Assembly: GCA_050246915.1 (NCBI GenBank)
Contig: JBFWVD010000018.1
Location: 1 to 64,000, forward strand
From: JBFWVD01 sp050246915
GTDB lineage: Bacteria > Actinomycetota > Acidimicrobiia > Acidimicrobiales > Ilumatobacteraceae
Direction of reading: 5' to 3'
Length of the DNA: 64,000 nt
The translations under genes and the position numbers were made by a program. Under the pieces are notes generated by a model. The model did no database searches. It had not been told where the DNA came from and was given only the letters and a program-made list of their open reading frames with translations. Below, in pieces: positions 34,807 to 43,948 of the stretch. How positions within the stretch are numbered: position 1 is the first letter of the stretch; the number at the start of each line of letters is the position of its first letter.

Positions 34807-35789
34807 GCGATGACGTCGATGTCTGTGTGGCGGTAATCAGGTGTGGCCCCGAACGTCCACACCAGGGAGCGGTCGATCTGCGCGTCGACGACCGCACCGG
34901 GGTGCAGCGCCATGGCGCTGTCGACGATGACGACGATCGGCCCCCATGGGCTGTCCAGTGTCACCGATCGATGGGTGATCTTGTCCTCCACGGCGAGAAC
35001 GATCATCGAGATGCCGCCTCGTTCGATCCTGACGTGCTCTGGCCGAATGGTGAAGGCAGTGTCGCCGTCGTGCAGCACATTGGGGTTGCCGGTGAGTGCG
35101 GCGACGGTCGGTGACGATGGACGTTGCAGCACATCGTCGGTCGAAGCGTGCTGCAGGAGAACGCCGCCGTCGATCACGGCGATGGTGTCGGCGAGTGCAA
35201 CGACGTCGGTGATGTCGTGGGAGACCACGATCGTGGTGAGGCCGTGGCGGGTGTGGACCCGGGAGATCAACGATCGCAGTTCAACGCGGCGTGTTGCGTC
35301 GATCGCGCTCAGCGGCTCATCGAGCAGGAGCACGCGCGGTTGGGCGTTCAGCGCCCGGGCCAGCGCCACGCGTTGGCGTTCACCGCCGGACAGCCCGGTG
35401 GTCCGCTCATCGGCGGCGGCGACGAGGCCGACCTCGTCGAGCAGATCAAGGGCCCGCGATCGACGCTGGGTGCGCGGCACCCCCTGCACTTTCTGCGCAT
35501 AGGCGACGTTGTCGAGCACGGTCATGTTGTCGAACAGGCGCGGGTCCTGGAAGAGCATGGCCACACCCCGACGGTGCGCTGGAAGCCCCGTGGCATCGCG
35601 TCCCCCGATGCGGATCGTTCCCTCGACTTCGGCCAGACCTGCGATGGCCCGCAGGAGGGACGACTTGCCCGCTCCCGATGCCCCGATGGCCGCGCACAAC
35701 GATCCGGTGGCGATGCGCATCGACACGTCGCGCAGTACTGCTCGGTGTCCGCCGAAGACCGTGACGTGGTCGAGTTCGACGGTAGTCAT
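34803..35789 (-). CDS. ABC transporter ATP-binding protein (YnjD-like)
   Basis: A 328-residue ATPase: Walker A GASGAGKSSLL, signature LSGGERQRVALARAL, Walker B RVLLLDEPLSA and switch VVSHDITDV, followed by a C-terminal extension of about 110 residues with TOBE-like strands (VLAVEDKITHRSVTLDSPWGPIVVIV). Start at the ATG (35789) that overlaps the binding-protein stop (ATGA). It powers the Ynj-like transporter with the two permeases downstream. Confidence 0.88.
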   Translation of the reverse strand: MTTVELDHVTVFGGHRAVLRDVSMRIATGSLCAAIGASGAGKSSLLRAIAGLAEVEGTIRIGGRDATGLPAHRRGVAMLFQDPRLFDNMTVLDNVAYAQKVQGVPRTQRRSRALDLLDEVGLVAAADERTTGLSGGERQRVALARALNAQPRVLLLDEPLSAIDATRRVELRSLISRVHTRHGLTTIVVSHDITDVVALADTIAVIDGGVLLQHASTDDVLQRPSSPTVAALTGNPNVLHDGDTAFTIRPEHVRIERGGISMIVLAVEDKITHRSVTLDSPWGPIVVIVDSAMALHPGAVVDAQIDRSLVWTFGATPDYRHTDIDVIA

Positions 35790-36961
35790 CGGGCGATCTC
35801 GTCCTGCCAACGCTTGTCGATCTCGGGCACGCGCGCGGCAGGGAGCTCGACGAGCGACGAACCGAACTGGTCGAGACGATGCGGCGTCGCTCTCGATGGG
35901 CTGAACGATGATGCATCTGCACCGAGCCGACTCAGATCCAAGACCGTCGGGATGCCGACCTTGTCGAACTTCGCTGCTTGCAGCGCGGGAGACAGCATCA
36001 GATTGGCAACGACCTGCGCGCCCTCTGGGCTCGATGCGTTGGATGCAATGGCCAAGAAGCTGACGTTCTGCAACGTTCCGGTGGACATCACATACGGGCG
36101 CACCGTATCCGGGAAGCTTCCTGTCGTGACTGCGGTGTCGACAAAGTTCGGGTTGTAGCTCATGGCCAGATCCACTTCGCCGCTGCTGAACAGACGCTCG
36201 AGCTCTGCCTCATCCTTGGCGTAGGTGTTCCCGCTCTCCCACAGGTACGGCCGGATGTCGCCGAGCAGCGCGAACGCCTTCTCTTCACCGAGAGCCTGCA
36301 CCGCTTGGCGCACGAATGCCGATCCGGTGAAGTCGGGCGGTGCCGGGTAGGTGACGCGTCCGGGATGCTCGCGCACGTACTGCGCCAACTCCGTGAAGTC
36401 CTTGGGTGGGGCATCGACCTTTGCCGTGTCGTAGGCAAAGACAAACGCAGCTCGACTCCACGGGGCCTCTTGGCCCTCGGTCGCTACCCCGAAGTCGCTG
36501 GTGAGCGTAGGGTCGTTCGGGTCCAGATAGATGTTGTTGGGGAGCTGACCGGCCCAGTTCGTGAGCCACAATCCAGCGGCCTTTCCCTGCTCGAAGTTCT
36601 TGCCGTTCACCCACAGCAGGTCCACTGCGCCGCCGTCGTTCTTGCCTGCGTCGCGCTCGGCGGCGATGCGCGCAATGGCGGTTGCGGTGTCGTCGATCGG
36701 TACCCGTTGGAGTGTCACGCCCTGCGCTGCCGCGGCGGGCACCACGTCGTCATCGATGTAGCGATTGAGCGCCTCCTCGCCGCCCCACATCCACAGCTTC
36801 ACGGTCTGACCCTTGGCCTTGCTGGCGATCGTGCTCCACGCAGCAGCGCTTCCGTCCTTCGCCGGCGATGCACCGTTGTTGAGAGCGAGTGTCGCCGCGC
36901 CGACGCCGAGCGCCGCGACAGCGACAGCGATGACCCAACGAGCTGAGATGGAGCGGCTCAT
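35786..36961 (-). CDS. ABC transporter substrate-binding protein (YnjB-like)
   Basis: A 391-residue exported binding protein of the same type as E. coli YnjB. Shared stretches, from memory, include QTVKLWMWGGEEALNRYID, GGAVDLLWVNGKNF and VTYPAPPDFTGSAFVRQ. A membrane-anchoring segment (VIAVAVAALGVGAATLAL) is near the N-terminus. The ATG at 36961 overlaps the anti-sigma stop (ATGA). No YnjB substrate is established that I know of. Context with thiol-redox genes suggests a sulfur- or redox-related ligand, but this is inference. Confidence 0.9.
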   Translation of the reverse strand: MSRSISARWVIAVAVAALGVGAATLALNNGASPAKDGSAAAWSTIASKAKGQTVKLWMWGGEEALNRYIDDDVVPAAAAQGVTLQRVPIDDTATAIARIAAERDAGKNDGGAVDLLWVNGKNFEQGKAAGLWLTNWAGQLPNNIYLDPNDPTLTSDFGVATEGQEAPWSRAAFVFAYDTAKVDAPPKDFTELAQYVREHPGRVTYPAPPDFTGSAFVRQAVQALGEEKAFALLGDIRPYLWESGNTYAKDEAELERLFSSGEVDLAMSYNPNFVDTAVTTGSFPDTVRPYVMSTGTLQNVSFLAIASNASSPEGAQVVANLMLSPALQAAKFDKVGIPTVLDLSRLGADASSFSPSRATPHRLDQFGSSLVELPAARVPEIDKRWQDEIAR

Positions 36962-37170
36962 GCCCGGCCGCCGTTGCTGGCGATGCGATTGATGACGTCA
37001 TCGACAACCGACGGCTGAGGGGGAGGTGAGTCCCGTGCGAGCACCTTGAGCTCGTCGATCGTGGAGCGAAGGGCAGCGAGCACCTGAGTGCAACGGCGGC
37101 AACCGGCGAGGTGTCGACTGAAGCGGGCTTCATCCATCGCGGAGAGCCCGCCGTCGAGATGATCACTCAT
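36958..37170 (-). CDS. Zinc-finger anti-sigma factor (ZAS-like)
   Basis: A 70-residue protein: SDHLDGGLSAMDEARFSRHLAGCRRCTQVL, giving the H-x3-C-x2-C zinc anti-sigma pattern found in RsrA-like factors, then a short C-terminal helix. No membrane segment is seen, so it is probably a soluble, redox-responsive anti-sigma. Divergent from the ECF sigma gene 69 bp away and coupled to the YnjB-like gene (ATGA). A zinc-thiol switch would fit a disulfide-stress-controlled operon. ATG at 37170 is preferred to the upstream start at 37230. Confidence 0.82.
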   Translation of the reverse strand: MSDHLDGGLSAMDEARFSRHLAGCRRCTQVLAALRSTIDELKVLARDSPPPQPSVVDDVINRIASNGGRA

Positions 37171-37239
37171 GCGCTTTCGAGTGGAGCGACAGCTACCGTT
37201 GCGGAGCATGGACCACGGAGTCATGACCACTTCGATGCC

Positions 37240-37803
37240 ATGACCGGTCCAGAGGATTCAGAATTCTCACACGAGTTGTTGACGCAAGCGGCCAGCGGTG
37301 ACGTCGAGGCGTTCGCCACGTTCGTCCGCACCCATGAGCGCCGTGTGGCGGTGATCATCGGCCGCATCCTCGACGATCCCCGAGATGTGGCCGAGGCGAC
37401 GCAGGACGCCTTCGTCCAGGCGTGGAGGAGTCTCGGTTCTTTCCGCGGTGATGCCGCGGTGTCCACCTGGCTCTACCGCATCGCCACGAATGCCGCCTTG
37501 ATGCGTGTGCGGAAGCGCTCCCTCCGCACCGTGAACATCGAAGACGCCGTTCACGAACGACCGCTCGACATCGATGCCCGAACCTCATCGGATGGCATGA
37601 CCGCCGAGCGTGTTGCTGCGGTGCGTGCGGCTCTGTCGCGGCTGCCGGCCGATCAGCGCGCCGCTGTTGTGCTGCGTGACATCGAGGGCTTCTCGACGTC
37701 GGAGGCAGCGCAGATGCTCGACATCCCCGAGCCTGCTCTCAAGACGAGGCTGCACCGCGGTCGCATGCGTCTGCGCGTGCTGCTCGCCGATCAACACGCC
37801 TGA
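37240..37803 (+). CDS. ECF RNA polymerase sigma factor
   Basis: A 187-residue sigma-70 factor of the ECF group. Region 2 is DDPRDVAEATQDAFVQAWRSLGSFRGDAAVSTWLYRIATNAAL and region 4 is LPADQRAAVVLRDIEGFSTSEAAQMLDIPEPALKTRLHRGR. The ATG at 37240 is chosen; the frame is open to 37111 but would run into the divergent anti-sigma gene. It probably activates the divergent anti-sigma/Ynj-like operon under redox stress. Sigma target promoters could not be identified. Confidence 0.9.
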   Translation: MTGPEDSEFSHELLTQAASGDVEAFATFVRTHERRVAVIIGRILDDPRDVAEATQDAFVQAWRSLGSFRGDAAVSTWLYRIATNAALMRVRKRSLRTVNIEDAVHERPLDIDARTSSDGMTAERVAAVRAALSRLPADQRAAVVLRDIEGFSTSEAAQMLDIPEPALKTRLHRGRMRLRVLLADQHA

Positions 37804-37832
37804 TCGCGATCGGCGCAATTGGCAGACCTCGG

Positions 37833-38933
37833 TCAGCGGTCGCTCGGCACGGCACTCGACCACAGATCGAGCGCAGTGGCAACCGCAGCGGCGCGGCCGC
37901 GCACACCGAGCTTGCGATAGATGTTGTCGAGGTGCTTCTTCACGGTGCCGGGCGAGATGAACAGCTGTGCTCCGATGGCAGCGTTCGTTGCACCGGTGAT
38001 GACGAGGTGCATGATGTCGGCTTCGCGGGGGCTGAGCGCCAGAGCCTGCAGCGAGTCGACCGACGGCTCCTCGACTCGATGGTGATGCAACACGATCGCG
38101 TCGGGTTCCACGTCGCCGGGCACGAAGCGGGCCAAGAGCCGCTCCCCACGTCGTTCCACCACCAGCGGTTCCAACGGCTCGGTGGGATCGCGGCCCTCGC
38201 TGCGCGCTGCTCGCTTCGATCGTTCACGCTCGAGCCAGATCTCCATGGCAGATGGGAGCGCACCCGGCCGTGGTGGTGGACCGAAGAACGACGCCAGCAG
38301 ACCCGAGGAGTCGGTGGCATCGTCACCGATCTCGTCGAGGACCACGAGCCTCCCTTGGTTGTCGGCCATGGCGTCGCGGGCCGTGTCGAACAGCGATTGC
38401 AGACGTTCACGTTCGCACAGCAGCCGATACTGCTGTCCGAGGATCGGCCGGAGCGCGTTCATGGCGTCGCGGTCGGCATCGGTGAAGTTCCTCGCGTAGC
38501 GGTTCACGGCGAGGCCCACCATGACTGGTCGCACGGCGGGAAGGCTGATGGCCATCTGGTCTTCGATGCCGAGCGGTCCGAAGACCAGGTCGTACAACTC
38601 GGAGGCGTGGAACTGCTCGACGGTGAGCAACTCGCTGATGGCGTGCGCGGTGCCGTCGCCGGTGGCGAGGAAGTTCGCCACGAGCGGATGACCGAGCGGA
38701 TCGCGCTCCATGAGCGCATATGCCTCGGGGGAGTACTCGATGGCCGGTCGACTGTCGACGATCATCCGGGCGCGGCCCGGATCGATCAGATTGAAGGTGG
38801 TCACCTCGGAGTGGACCACGAGGTCGATCGCTTCGATCGCCGCCATGGGGAACGCATCGACCGAGCCGACCTCGCTCAGGCGATCGACGGCGATCAGCAG
38901 TTGTCGCATGGTGGCTTCGGGCAGCCCGTGCAT
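37833..38933 (-). CDS. LuxR-type HTH regulator with GAF-like sensor region
   Basis: A 366-residue regulator. The C-terminal HTH is LSPREADIMHLVITGATNAAIGAQLFISPGTVKKHLDNIYRKLGVRGR (about residues 300-350). The N-terminal 220 residues look like a GAF/sensor region with no clear ligand site. ATG at 38933 is chosen; ATG at 38969 gives 12 extra residues. Convergent with the ECF sigma gene (29-nt gap). It is not obviously linked to the Ynj-like locus. Targets unknown. Confidence 0.8.
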   Translation of the reverse strand: MHGLPEATMRQLLIAVDRLSEVGSVDAFPMAAIEAIDLVVHSEVTTFNLIDPGRARMIVDSRPAIEYSPEAYALMERDPLGHPLVANFLATGDGTAHAISELLTVEQFHASELYDLVFGPLGIEDQMAISLPAVRPVMVGLAVNRYARNFTDADRDAMNALRPILGQQYRLLCERERLQSLFDTARDAMADNQGRLVVLDEIGDDATDSSGLLASFFGPPPRPGALPSAMEIWLERERSKRAARSEGRDPTEPLEPLVVERRGERLLARFVPGDVEPDAIVLHHHRVEEPSVDSLQALALSPREADIMHLVITGATNAAIGAQLFISPGTVKKHLDNIYRKLGVRGRAAAVATALDLWSSAVPSDR

Positions 38934-38969
38934 CGAGATCACCGTAGGTGCGGAACACCGATGGCTCAC

Positions 38970-39284
38970 AGTCCTACGGGTCGATCGAATACGCCGTTTG
39001 GGGGTGGCGTCTCGCGAGGGACAACGGGAGCATGTACTCGGCGGCTTCCAGACGGGGCCGCGTGTTGAGGATCGTGTCCGCTCGACGTCGGGCGAGACGA
39101 TGGCGCTGGGCGACGTCGTCGTGGGCGAGAGTGAGGGCTCCTCGGTGCGTCACCCCGCCTGGACCCGCTTGGGCGTCTCCACTCGCGTCGATGCCCGCCC
39201 CGTCCGTCGCTGCGCACCCGACAGGTACTGTCGCGTCGTGGCTGATCGTAGTGACGGCGCGCGTCTGGGGAGACGGGGGACGAG
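38970..39284. other. Intergenic region without a gene
   Basis: A 315-bp gap between the divergent LuxR regulator and the amidase. No convincing ORF or RNA is seen. CGACAG-GTA-CTGTCG (39219-39233) is a perfect short palindrome containing TACTGT, a possible -10 box for the amidase, whose ATG is about 50 nt downstream with gggggac before it. Confidence 0.5.
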
Positions 39285-40781
39285 ATGGCAGACGTTGAAC
39301 TTGCGTGGACCTCGGCCTGGCGACTGCGGGAGTTGATCGGTTCGGGGGAGATCTCGCCCGTGGAGGTCATCGATAGCTGCCTGGCTCGCATCGAAGCGAT
39401 CGAGCCTCATCTGCACTCCTTGGTCACGGTGGACGCCGAACAGGCGCGAGCTCAAGCGAAGGTCGCCGCTGACGCGGTGACGAAACGTCAGCCGCTCGGC
39501 CCACTGCACGGAGTGCCCGTGGCGTTGAAGGACGAATTGTGGACGCAGGGCATCGCGTCCACCGGCGGATCGGCGTTGTTCAGCCGTTTCGTGCCGACCC
39601 GCGACGGCACCGTTGCCGAGCGTCTGCGGGCGGCCGGCGCCATCATCGTCGCCAAGTCGGCGTTACCCGAGTTCGCCACGTGGCCGCGGACCAAGACCCG
39701 ACTCGGCCCGGAGACGGTGAACCCCTGGGACGATCAGCGCATCCCCGGGGCGTCCAGCGGCGGTTCCGCGGCGGCGGTCGCGGCAGGGCTGTTCCCGATT
39801 GCGATCGGATCCGACGGGGGCGGATCGATCCGCATCCCGTCAGCACTCTGCGGCGTGTTCGGGATGTTCCCCACCCCCGGATCGGTGCCTTGCTACGGCA
39901 GCTTCAGCTACGCAACGGGCGGGAGCATGGGTCCGATCACGCGAGACGTGCGCGATGCGGCGCTGGTCCATGCCGTCATCGCCGGTCCCGACGATCGCGA
40001 TGGTTGGGCGTTGACTACTGCATCGGTGGATCCTCGGCGGACGCTCGATGACGGGGTCGCCGGAGTGCGCATCGGATGGTCGCGTGATTTCGGTCGCGTG
40101 ATCGTGCAGTCGGGAATCGGCGAGTTGGTCGAACAGGCGGTGGCCTTGCTCGCGTCGAGCGGTGCGCAGGTGGACGAGATCCGAACGCTCATCGAGCATC
40201 CGTGGGGCGAGGCCGAGGGCATGGCCATGATCCAGTCGGTGGTGGAGGGACAGCAGTGGGACGACGCGTGGGATCCGGCCGACGTTCCGAGCACCGCTGA
40301 CGAGGAAGCGTGGCTGTGGTCGCTGTTCGCGTCCGGGACACCGGTGCTCGAGAACGAACGATTCCGGAAGTTCTGCCTCGACCACGTCGATCTGTTGGCG
40401 CCCAACAACAAGTTGCTGATGAGCTACAGCGGCCCGACCGATGACCCTGAGGCAACAGCGCGCTATGAGCGCATGTCCTTGCAGCTGTTGGGCCTCCTCG
40501 AGCGATATGACGTGGTCTGCTCACCGACGATGGCGGTCGTCGCTCCACTGATCCCATCGGGATGGGCTGCCCCGTATGCCGATTCGTACATGGGTACGAA
40601 CTTCACGTTCATCGCCAATACGTTGGGATGTCCCGCCGCGTCGATTCCGTGCGGGTTCGTCGACGGGTTGCCGGTCGCGATGCAGATCATCGGGCGACCC
40701 GGTGACGAGGCGAATGTGCTGCGCGTCTGTCGCGCCTACGAGGCGGCGCGGCCGGCTTTTCCGCGACCTCCCTTGGGGTAA
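39285..40781 (+). CDS. Amidase (GatA-like amidase signature family)
   Basis: A 498-residue amidase of the Ser-Ser-Lys family. Catalytic Lys is in [11 protein letters not shown], the cis-Ser in [15 protein letters not shown] and the nucleophilic Ser in [16 protein letters not shown]. Such enzymes hydrolyse C-N bonds of amides in the cytosol; the length suits a standalone enzyme, not GatA of the amidotransferase. ATG at 39285 with a G-rich SD. Its 3' end overlaps a small membrane-protein gene on the other strand by 46 nt. Substrate unknown. Confidence 0.87.
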   Translation: MADVELAWTSAWRLRELIGSGEISPVEVIDSCLARIEAIEPHLHSLVTVDAEQARAQAKVAADAVTKRQPLGPLHGVPVALKDELWTQGIASTGGSALFSRFVPTRDGTVAERLRAAGAIIVAKSALPEFATWPRTKTRLGPETVNPWDDQRIPGASSGGSAAAVAAGLFPIAIGSDGGGSIRIPSALCGVFGMFPTPGSVPCYGSFSYATGGSMGPITRDVRDAALVHAVIAGPDDRDGWALTTASVDPRRTLDDGVAGVRIGWSRDFGRVIVQSGIGELVEQAVALLASSGAQVDEIRTLIEHPWGEAEGMAMIQSVVEGQQWDDAWDPADVPSTADEEAWLWSLFASGTPVLENERFRKFCLDHVDLLAPNNKLLMSYSGPTDDPEATARYERMSLQLLGLLERYDVVCSPTMAVVAPLIPSGWAAPYADSYMGTNFTFIANTLGCPAASIPCGFVDGLPVAMQIIGRPGDEANVLRVCRAYEAARPAFPRPPLG

Positions 40782-41110
40782 GTCGGGCGCTGACGGCCAC
40801 AGCGCCACACTAACATCGCCGCGTAGTAGGCGATGTGGACGACGAAGAGCCACAGGCACCAGCGTGGGAACTCTCGGGTCAAGATGAGCAACAGTGCGAC
40901 GACGATGGCGATGGCGAGCGCTTCTTGCAGCACGAAATGTCGCCACGACGCCCGCAGCTGAGATCTCGCTCGATCCCAACGCCATGCCCGTGGTCGATCG
41001 CTCGACGCGACCTCGGCCTCGGTCCGCAGGGCGATCGGACTGGGTGGTGCGGGACTCCTCGTCGGTGCAAGGTGCCTCGTCGATTCGGGGCGCGGCGATG
41101 CTCCACCCAT
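40736..41110 (-). CDS. Hypothetical membrane protein
   Basis: A 124-residue protein with a Pro/Arg-rich N-terminus followed by two hydrophobic helices: LQEALAIAIVVALLLILTR and WCLWLFVVHIAYYAAMLVW, then a basic tail. No family is recognised. ATG at 41110 is chosen (upstream ATG at 41155 also possible). It overlaps the amidase 3' end by 46 nt on the opposite strand. It could be a chance frame, but the helical hydrophobic pattern argues for a real small membrane protein. Confidence 0.5.
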   Translation of the reverse strand: MGGASPRPESTRHLAPTRSPAPPSPIALRTEAEVASSDRPRAWRWDRARSQLRASWRHFVLQEALAIAIVVALLLILTREFPRWCLWLFVVHIAYYAAMLVWRCGRQRPTYPKGGRGKAGRAAS

Positions 41111-41200
41111 GACTTCGTATCGGCGGAATCCTGTCCGAGCCTGAGCGCCTGGCATCGGCGGGACCCCTCAGACAGTCATGACGGACATCGGCCAATGTCA

Positions 41201-41229
41201 TTGTTGAACGGCGGCCGTGACGGTACTGT
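41201..41229 (+). promoter_or_regulatory. Promoter ahead of the Rieske oxygenase gene
   Basis: TTGTTG (41201-41206) and TACTGT (41224-41229) are spaced by 17 bp, fitting -35/-10 elements, with about 55 nt to the ATG at 41284. The same GGTACTGTC string occurs ahead of the amidase gene. Confidence 0.45.
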
Positions 41230-41283
41230 CAGGTGTTGGCGACGGGGGCACGTGGGTGCGCTCGATGTACGTGGGGGTTCGCG

Positions 41284-42276
41284 ATGAAGGTTCCGTTCAC
41301 CTGGAGGCCAACGGGCTGGTTCATGATCGGCTTCTCGGCCGAGTTCGAACCCGGGAAGGTCAAGCCGCTCAAGTACTTCGGTCAGGACCTCGTGGCCTAT
41401 CGGACCGAGGACGGCAAGCTGAACGTGCTCGACGCCCACTGCCCGCATCTCGGCGCCCATCTCGGTCATCGTGGCAAGGTCAATGGTGATTGCGTGGAGT
41501 GCCCGTACCACGGATGGGGGTTCGGTCCCGACGGGGTCAACAAGTACATCCCGTACGAGGATCGACCCAATGTCTCGAAGTCGTTGCGGTCATGGCCGGT
41601 ACAGGAGCAGCACGAGTGGGTCTTCATGTGGCACGACCCTGCGGGCGGCCCGCCACGTTGGGAGATGCCATCGGTCTGGGAGTTCGATGACGTCAAGGCC
41701 GATCCGTCGCAGTTCTACCGCGGCTATCCAGAGTTGTCGGTGAAGTATCCGGGCGAGCCGGTGCATCCCCAGATCCCACTCGAGAACGGACCCGACACCG
41801 AGCATTTCCACTACGTGCACAACGCCACTGTGCATCCGCGGTTGTTGGAGTACTCCACCGAGGGGCCGATCTGGCGGACGAAGGCCGGATGGCCGATTCC
41901 GACCGAGGACGGTGGCGAGCGGTTCGCTCTGATGATCTACGGCCACACGTGCGGCGTGGGTGGGAGCTTCACCCGATTCGAGGGCTCGGCGAGGTATCGG
42001 CTGGCGTTCTTCACCACACCGGTGGACGAGGGCACCTCGGATATGTGGTACACGATCTGGTGGCCGCGTGACGAAGGCGACGATTCCGTGGTGGTGCCTG
42101 AGCATCATCGCGAGCGAGCCACCAAGGACTATCTCATCACCTTGTGGGACGACCTCGAGATCTGGCGCTATCAGGTGTACGTGGAGAACCCGGCGCTGGC
42201 GCAGCAAGACGCCAAGCCATACGGCACGCTACGCAAGTGGGCCCGACAGTTCTATGAGGTCGAGCCCACCGCCTGA
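41284..42276 (+). CDS. Rieske oxygenase (KshA-like)
   Basis: A 330-residue Rieske non-heme iron oxygenase. Rieske cluster: CPHLGAH then CVECPYHGWGF (Cys-x-His and Cys-x2-His). The catalytic iron site is in DTEHFHYVHNATVHP, the conserved D-x2-H-x3-H pattern. The fold is close to KshA/cholesterol-7-desaturase-type steroid oxygenases from memory, but the substrate is not confirmed. The ATG at 41284 has GTGGGGG upstream. It needs a reductase that is not adjacent. Confidence 0.85.
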   Translation: MKVPFTWRPTGWFMIGFSAEFEPGKVKPLKYFGQDLVAYRTEDGKLNVLDAHCPHLGAHLGHRGKVNGDCVECPYHGWGFGPDGVNKYIPYEDRPNVSKSLRSWPVQEQHEWVFMWHDPAGGPPRWEMPSVWEFDDVKADPSQFYRGYPELSVKYPGEPVHPQIPLENGPDTEHFHYVHNATVHPRLLEYSTEGPIWRTKAGWPIPTEDGGERFALMIYGHTCGVGGSFTRFEGSARYRLAFFTTPVDEGTSDMWYTIWWPRDEGDDSVVVPEHHRERATKDYLITLWDDLEIWRYQVYVENPALAQQDAKPYGTLRKWARQFYEVEPTA

Positions 42277-42325
42277 GCGAAAGCAAGGTCGATTGACGTT
42301 CGCACGGCTGAGGCGCCGAGTCGTT

Positions 42326-43888
42326 TCAGTCGGCGCGACGTTCGCGGCCGGGCAGCCAGATCGCTGCGACGGCCAGTCCGATGGCACAGAACCCGATCGC
42401 CATGATCATGGCGATGTGCATGGCGGACGTGAACGAATCAGACGTGATGGCGAAGAGGCGATCGCCGGCATCGCCACCGAGATCGGTGGCGAGCCTGGCC
42501 GCGCTGGCGACGGAGCGTCCGGCCGTTTCGATGGTGGCACCGTCGAATCCCGCCTCCGTGGCCCGGTCGCGCAGTTCGCTGCGGTAGGTGGTCGAGAAGA
42601 TCGAACCCGATATGGCGATGCCGAAGGCCATGGCCGATTGACGCAGTGTGCTGTTCGCTCCGGAAGCAACACCGGACTTCTCGCGGGGAACCGACTCCAT
42701 CACCGACGCGATGCACTGTGAGAACACGACGGACTGCCCGCCGTTGAAGATCAGCAGATACGCCATGGCGATCCAGTAGCCCTGACTGGCGTCGTAGAAC
42801 AGGAACAAGATGGCGCCGGCCATCTGCAACAACAGGCCGCAGATGACGAGACGCTTGCGGCCGATGCGCCCGGCGAGCGGAGCAGAACACAGGCCACCGA
42901 CCGCTCCGATGGCAGCGAACGGGATGAGTCGGATGCCAGCTTCATACGGGGAGTAGCCGAGGATCGATTGCAGGAGTTGCACGAACAGGAAGTTGGTTCC
43001 TGCCCACGCCGCGACCATGCCCATGTTGGCTCCGCCGGCAGCGGAGAAGCCGGGGATGGTGAAGAAGTGCATGTCGATCATGGGCGTGGGGGTGTGCAAC
43101 TCCCACCACACGAACCCGATGCCGGCAATCACCGCGACGGCGTACGCGCCCAGCACCGGTGACGACGTCCAACCGTGATCGGGGCCGCTGATCGTGGCCC
43201 ACAGCACCGCGCTCATCGCCGCGATCGAGAGCACTGCACCGAGAGGGTCGAGCGCGCCGGGGTTGGGGTCCTTGGACTCGGGTACGAGCATCGGGAGCAA
43301 CGCCACGAGGCACAGTGCGAAGGGGACGTTGATGAAGAAGACCGAACCCCACCAGAAGTGCTCGAGCAAGACTCCGCCGATCACCGGCCCGATGGCCACA
43401 CCGACGGTGGAGACCGCGGCCCAGATGCCAATTGCCCGGCCGCGTTCTCGCGGATCGTGGAACAGGTTGGTGATGATGGACAAACTCGCCGGCGTGAGGA
43501 AGGCACCGCACACGCCCATCGCGCCACGGCACCAGATCAGCATGGTGGACGAGTCCGAGAACGCTGCGACCCCGGAGCTGACGCCGAACAGCAGCGTGCC
43601 CCAGAACATCGAACGACGTCGTCCGAAGCGATCCCCGAGGCTCCCGGCGGTGAGCATCAAACCGGCGTAGGCGAGCACGTAGGCGTCGATGATCCACTGC
43701 AGATCCGAGGTCGTGGCGCCCAGATCACGCGACAGCGCTGGCAGGGCGATGTTGAGCACCGAGTTGTCGAGGCTCACGATCACCAGGCCGAGGCACACCA
43801 CGAACAGCGCGGCATACGGACGCGCCACTTGGCCGGGTGCGTTGGTGCCAGCAGTGGCGGTGTCAGGGCTTGGGAGATCGTCGAGCAC
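42326..43888 (-). CDS. MFS exporter, DHA2/EmrB-QacA type
   Basis: A 520-residue, probably 14-helix drug:proton antiporter. Seen: SLDNSVLNIALPALSRDLG (motif D1), LTAGSLGDRFGRRRSMFWG (motif A), GPVIGGVLLEHFWWGSVFFINVPF (motif C). It exports toxic organic compounds across the inner membrane. Convergent with the Rieske oxygenase gene and followed, on the same strand and upstream, by a GntR regulator, so it is plausibly under that regulator. Substrate unknown. Confidence 0.88.
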   Translation of the reverse strand: MLDDLPSPDTATAGTNAPGQVARPYAALFVVCLGLVIVSLDNSVLNIALPALSRDLGATTSDLQWIIDAYVLAYAGLMLTAGSLGDRFGRRRSMFWGTLLFGVSSGVAAFSDSSTMLIWCRGAMGVCGAFLTPASLSIITNLFHDPRERGRAIGIWAAVSTVGVAIGPVIGGVLLEHFWWGSVFFINVPFALCLVALLPMLVPESKDPNPGALDPLGAVLSIAAMSAVLWATISGPDHGWTSSPVLGAYAVAVIAGIGFVWWELHTPTPMIDMHFFTIPGFSAAGGANMGMVAAWAGTNFLFVQLLQSILGYSPYEAGIRLIPFAAIGAVGGLCSAPLAGRIGRKRLVICGLLLQMAGAILFLFYDASQGYWIAMAYLLIFNGGQSVVFSQCIASVMESVPREKSGVASGANSTLRQSAMAFGIAISGSIFSTTYRSELRDRATEAGFDGATIETAGRSVASAARLATDLGGDAGDRLFAITSDSFTSAMHIAMIMAIGFCAIGLAVAAIWLPGRERRAD

Positions 43889-43948
43889 CTAGGGCTCCTC
43901 GCACCGGGGACCCGGTCACCGTAGCGACATAGCCGAGGTCAATAAGAC

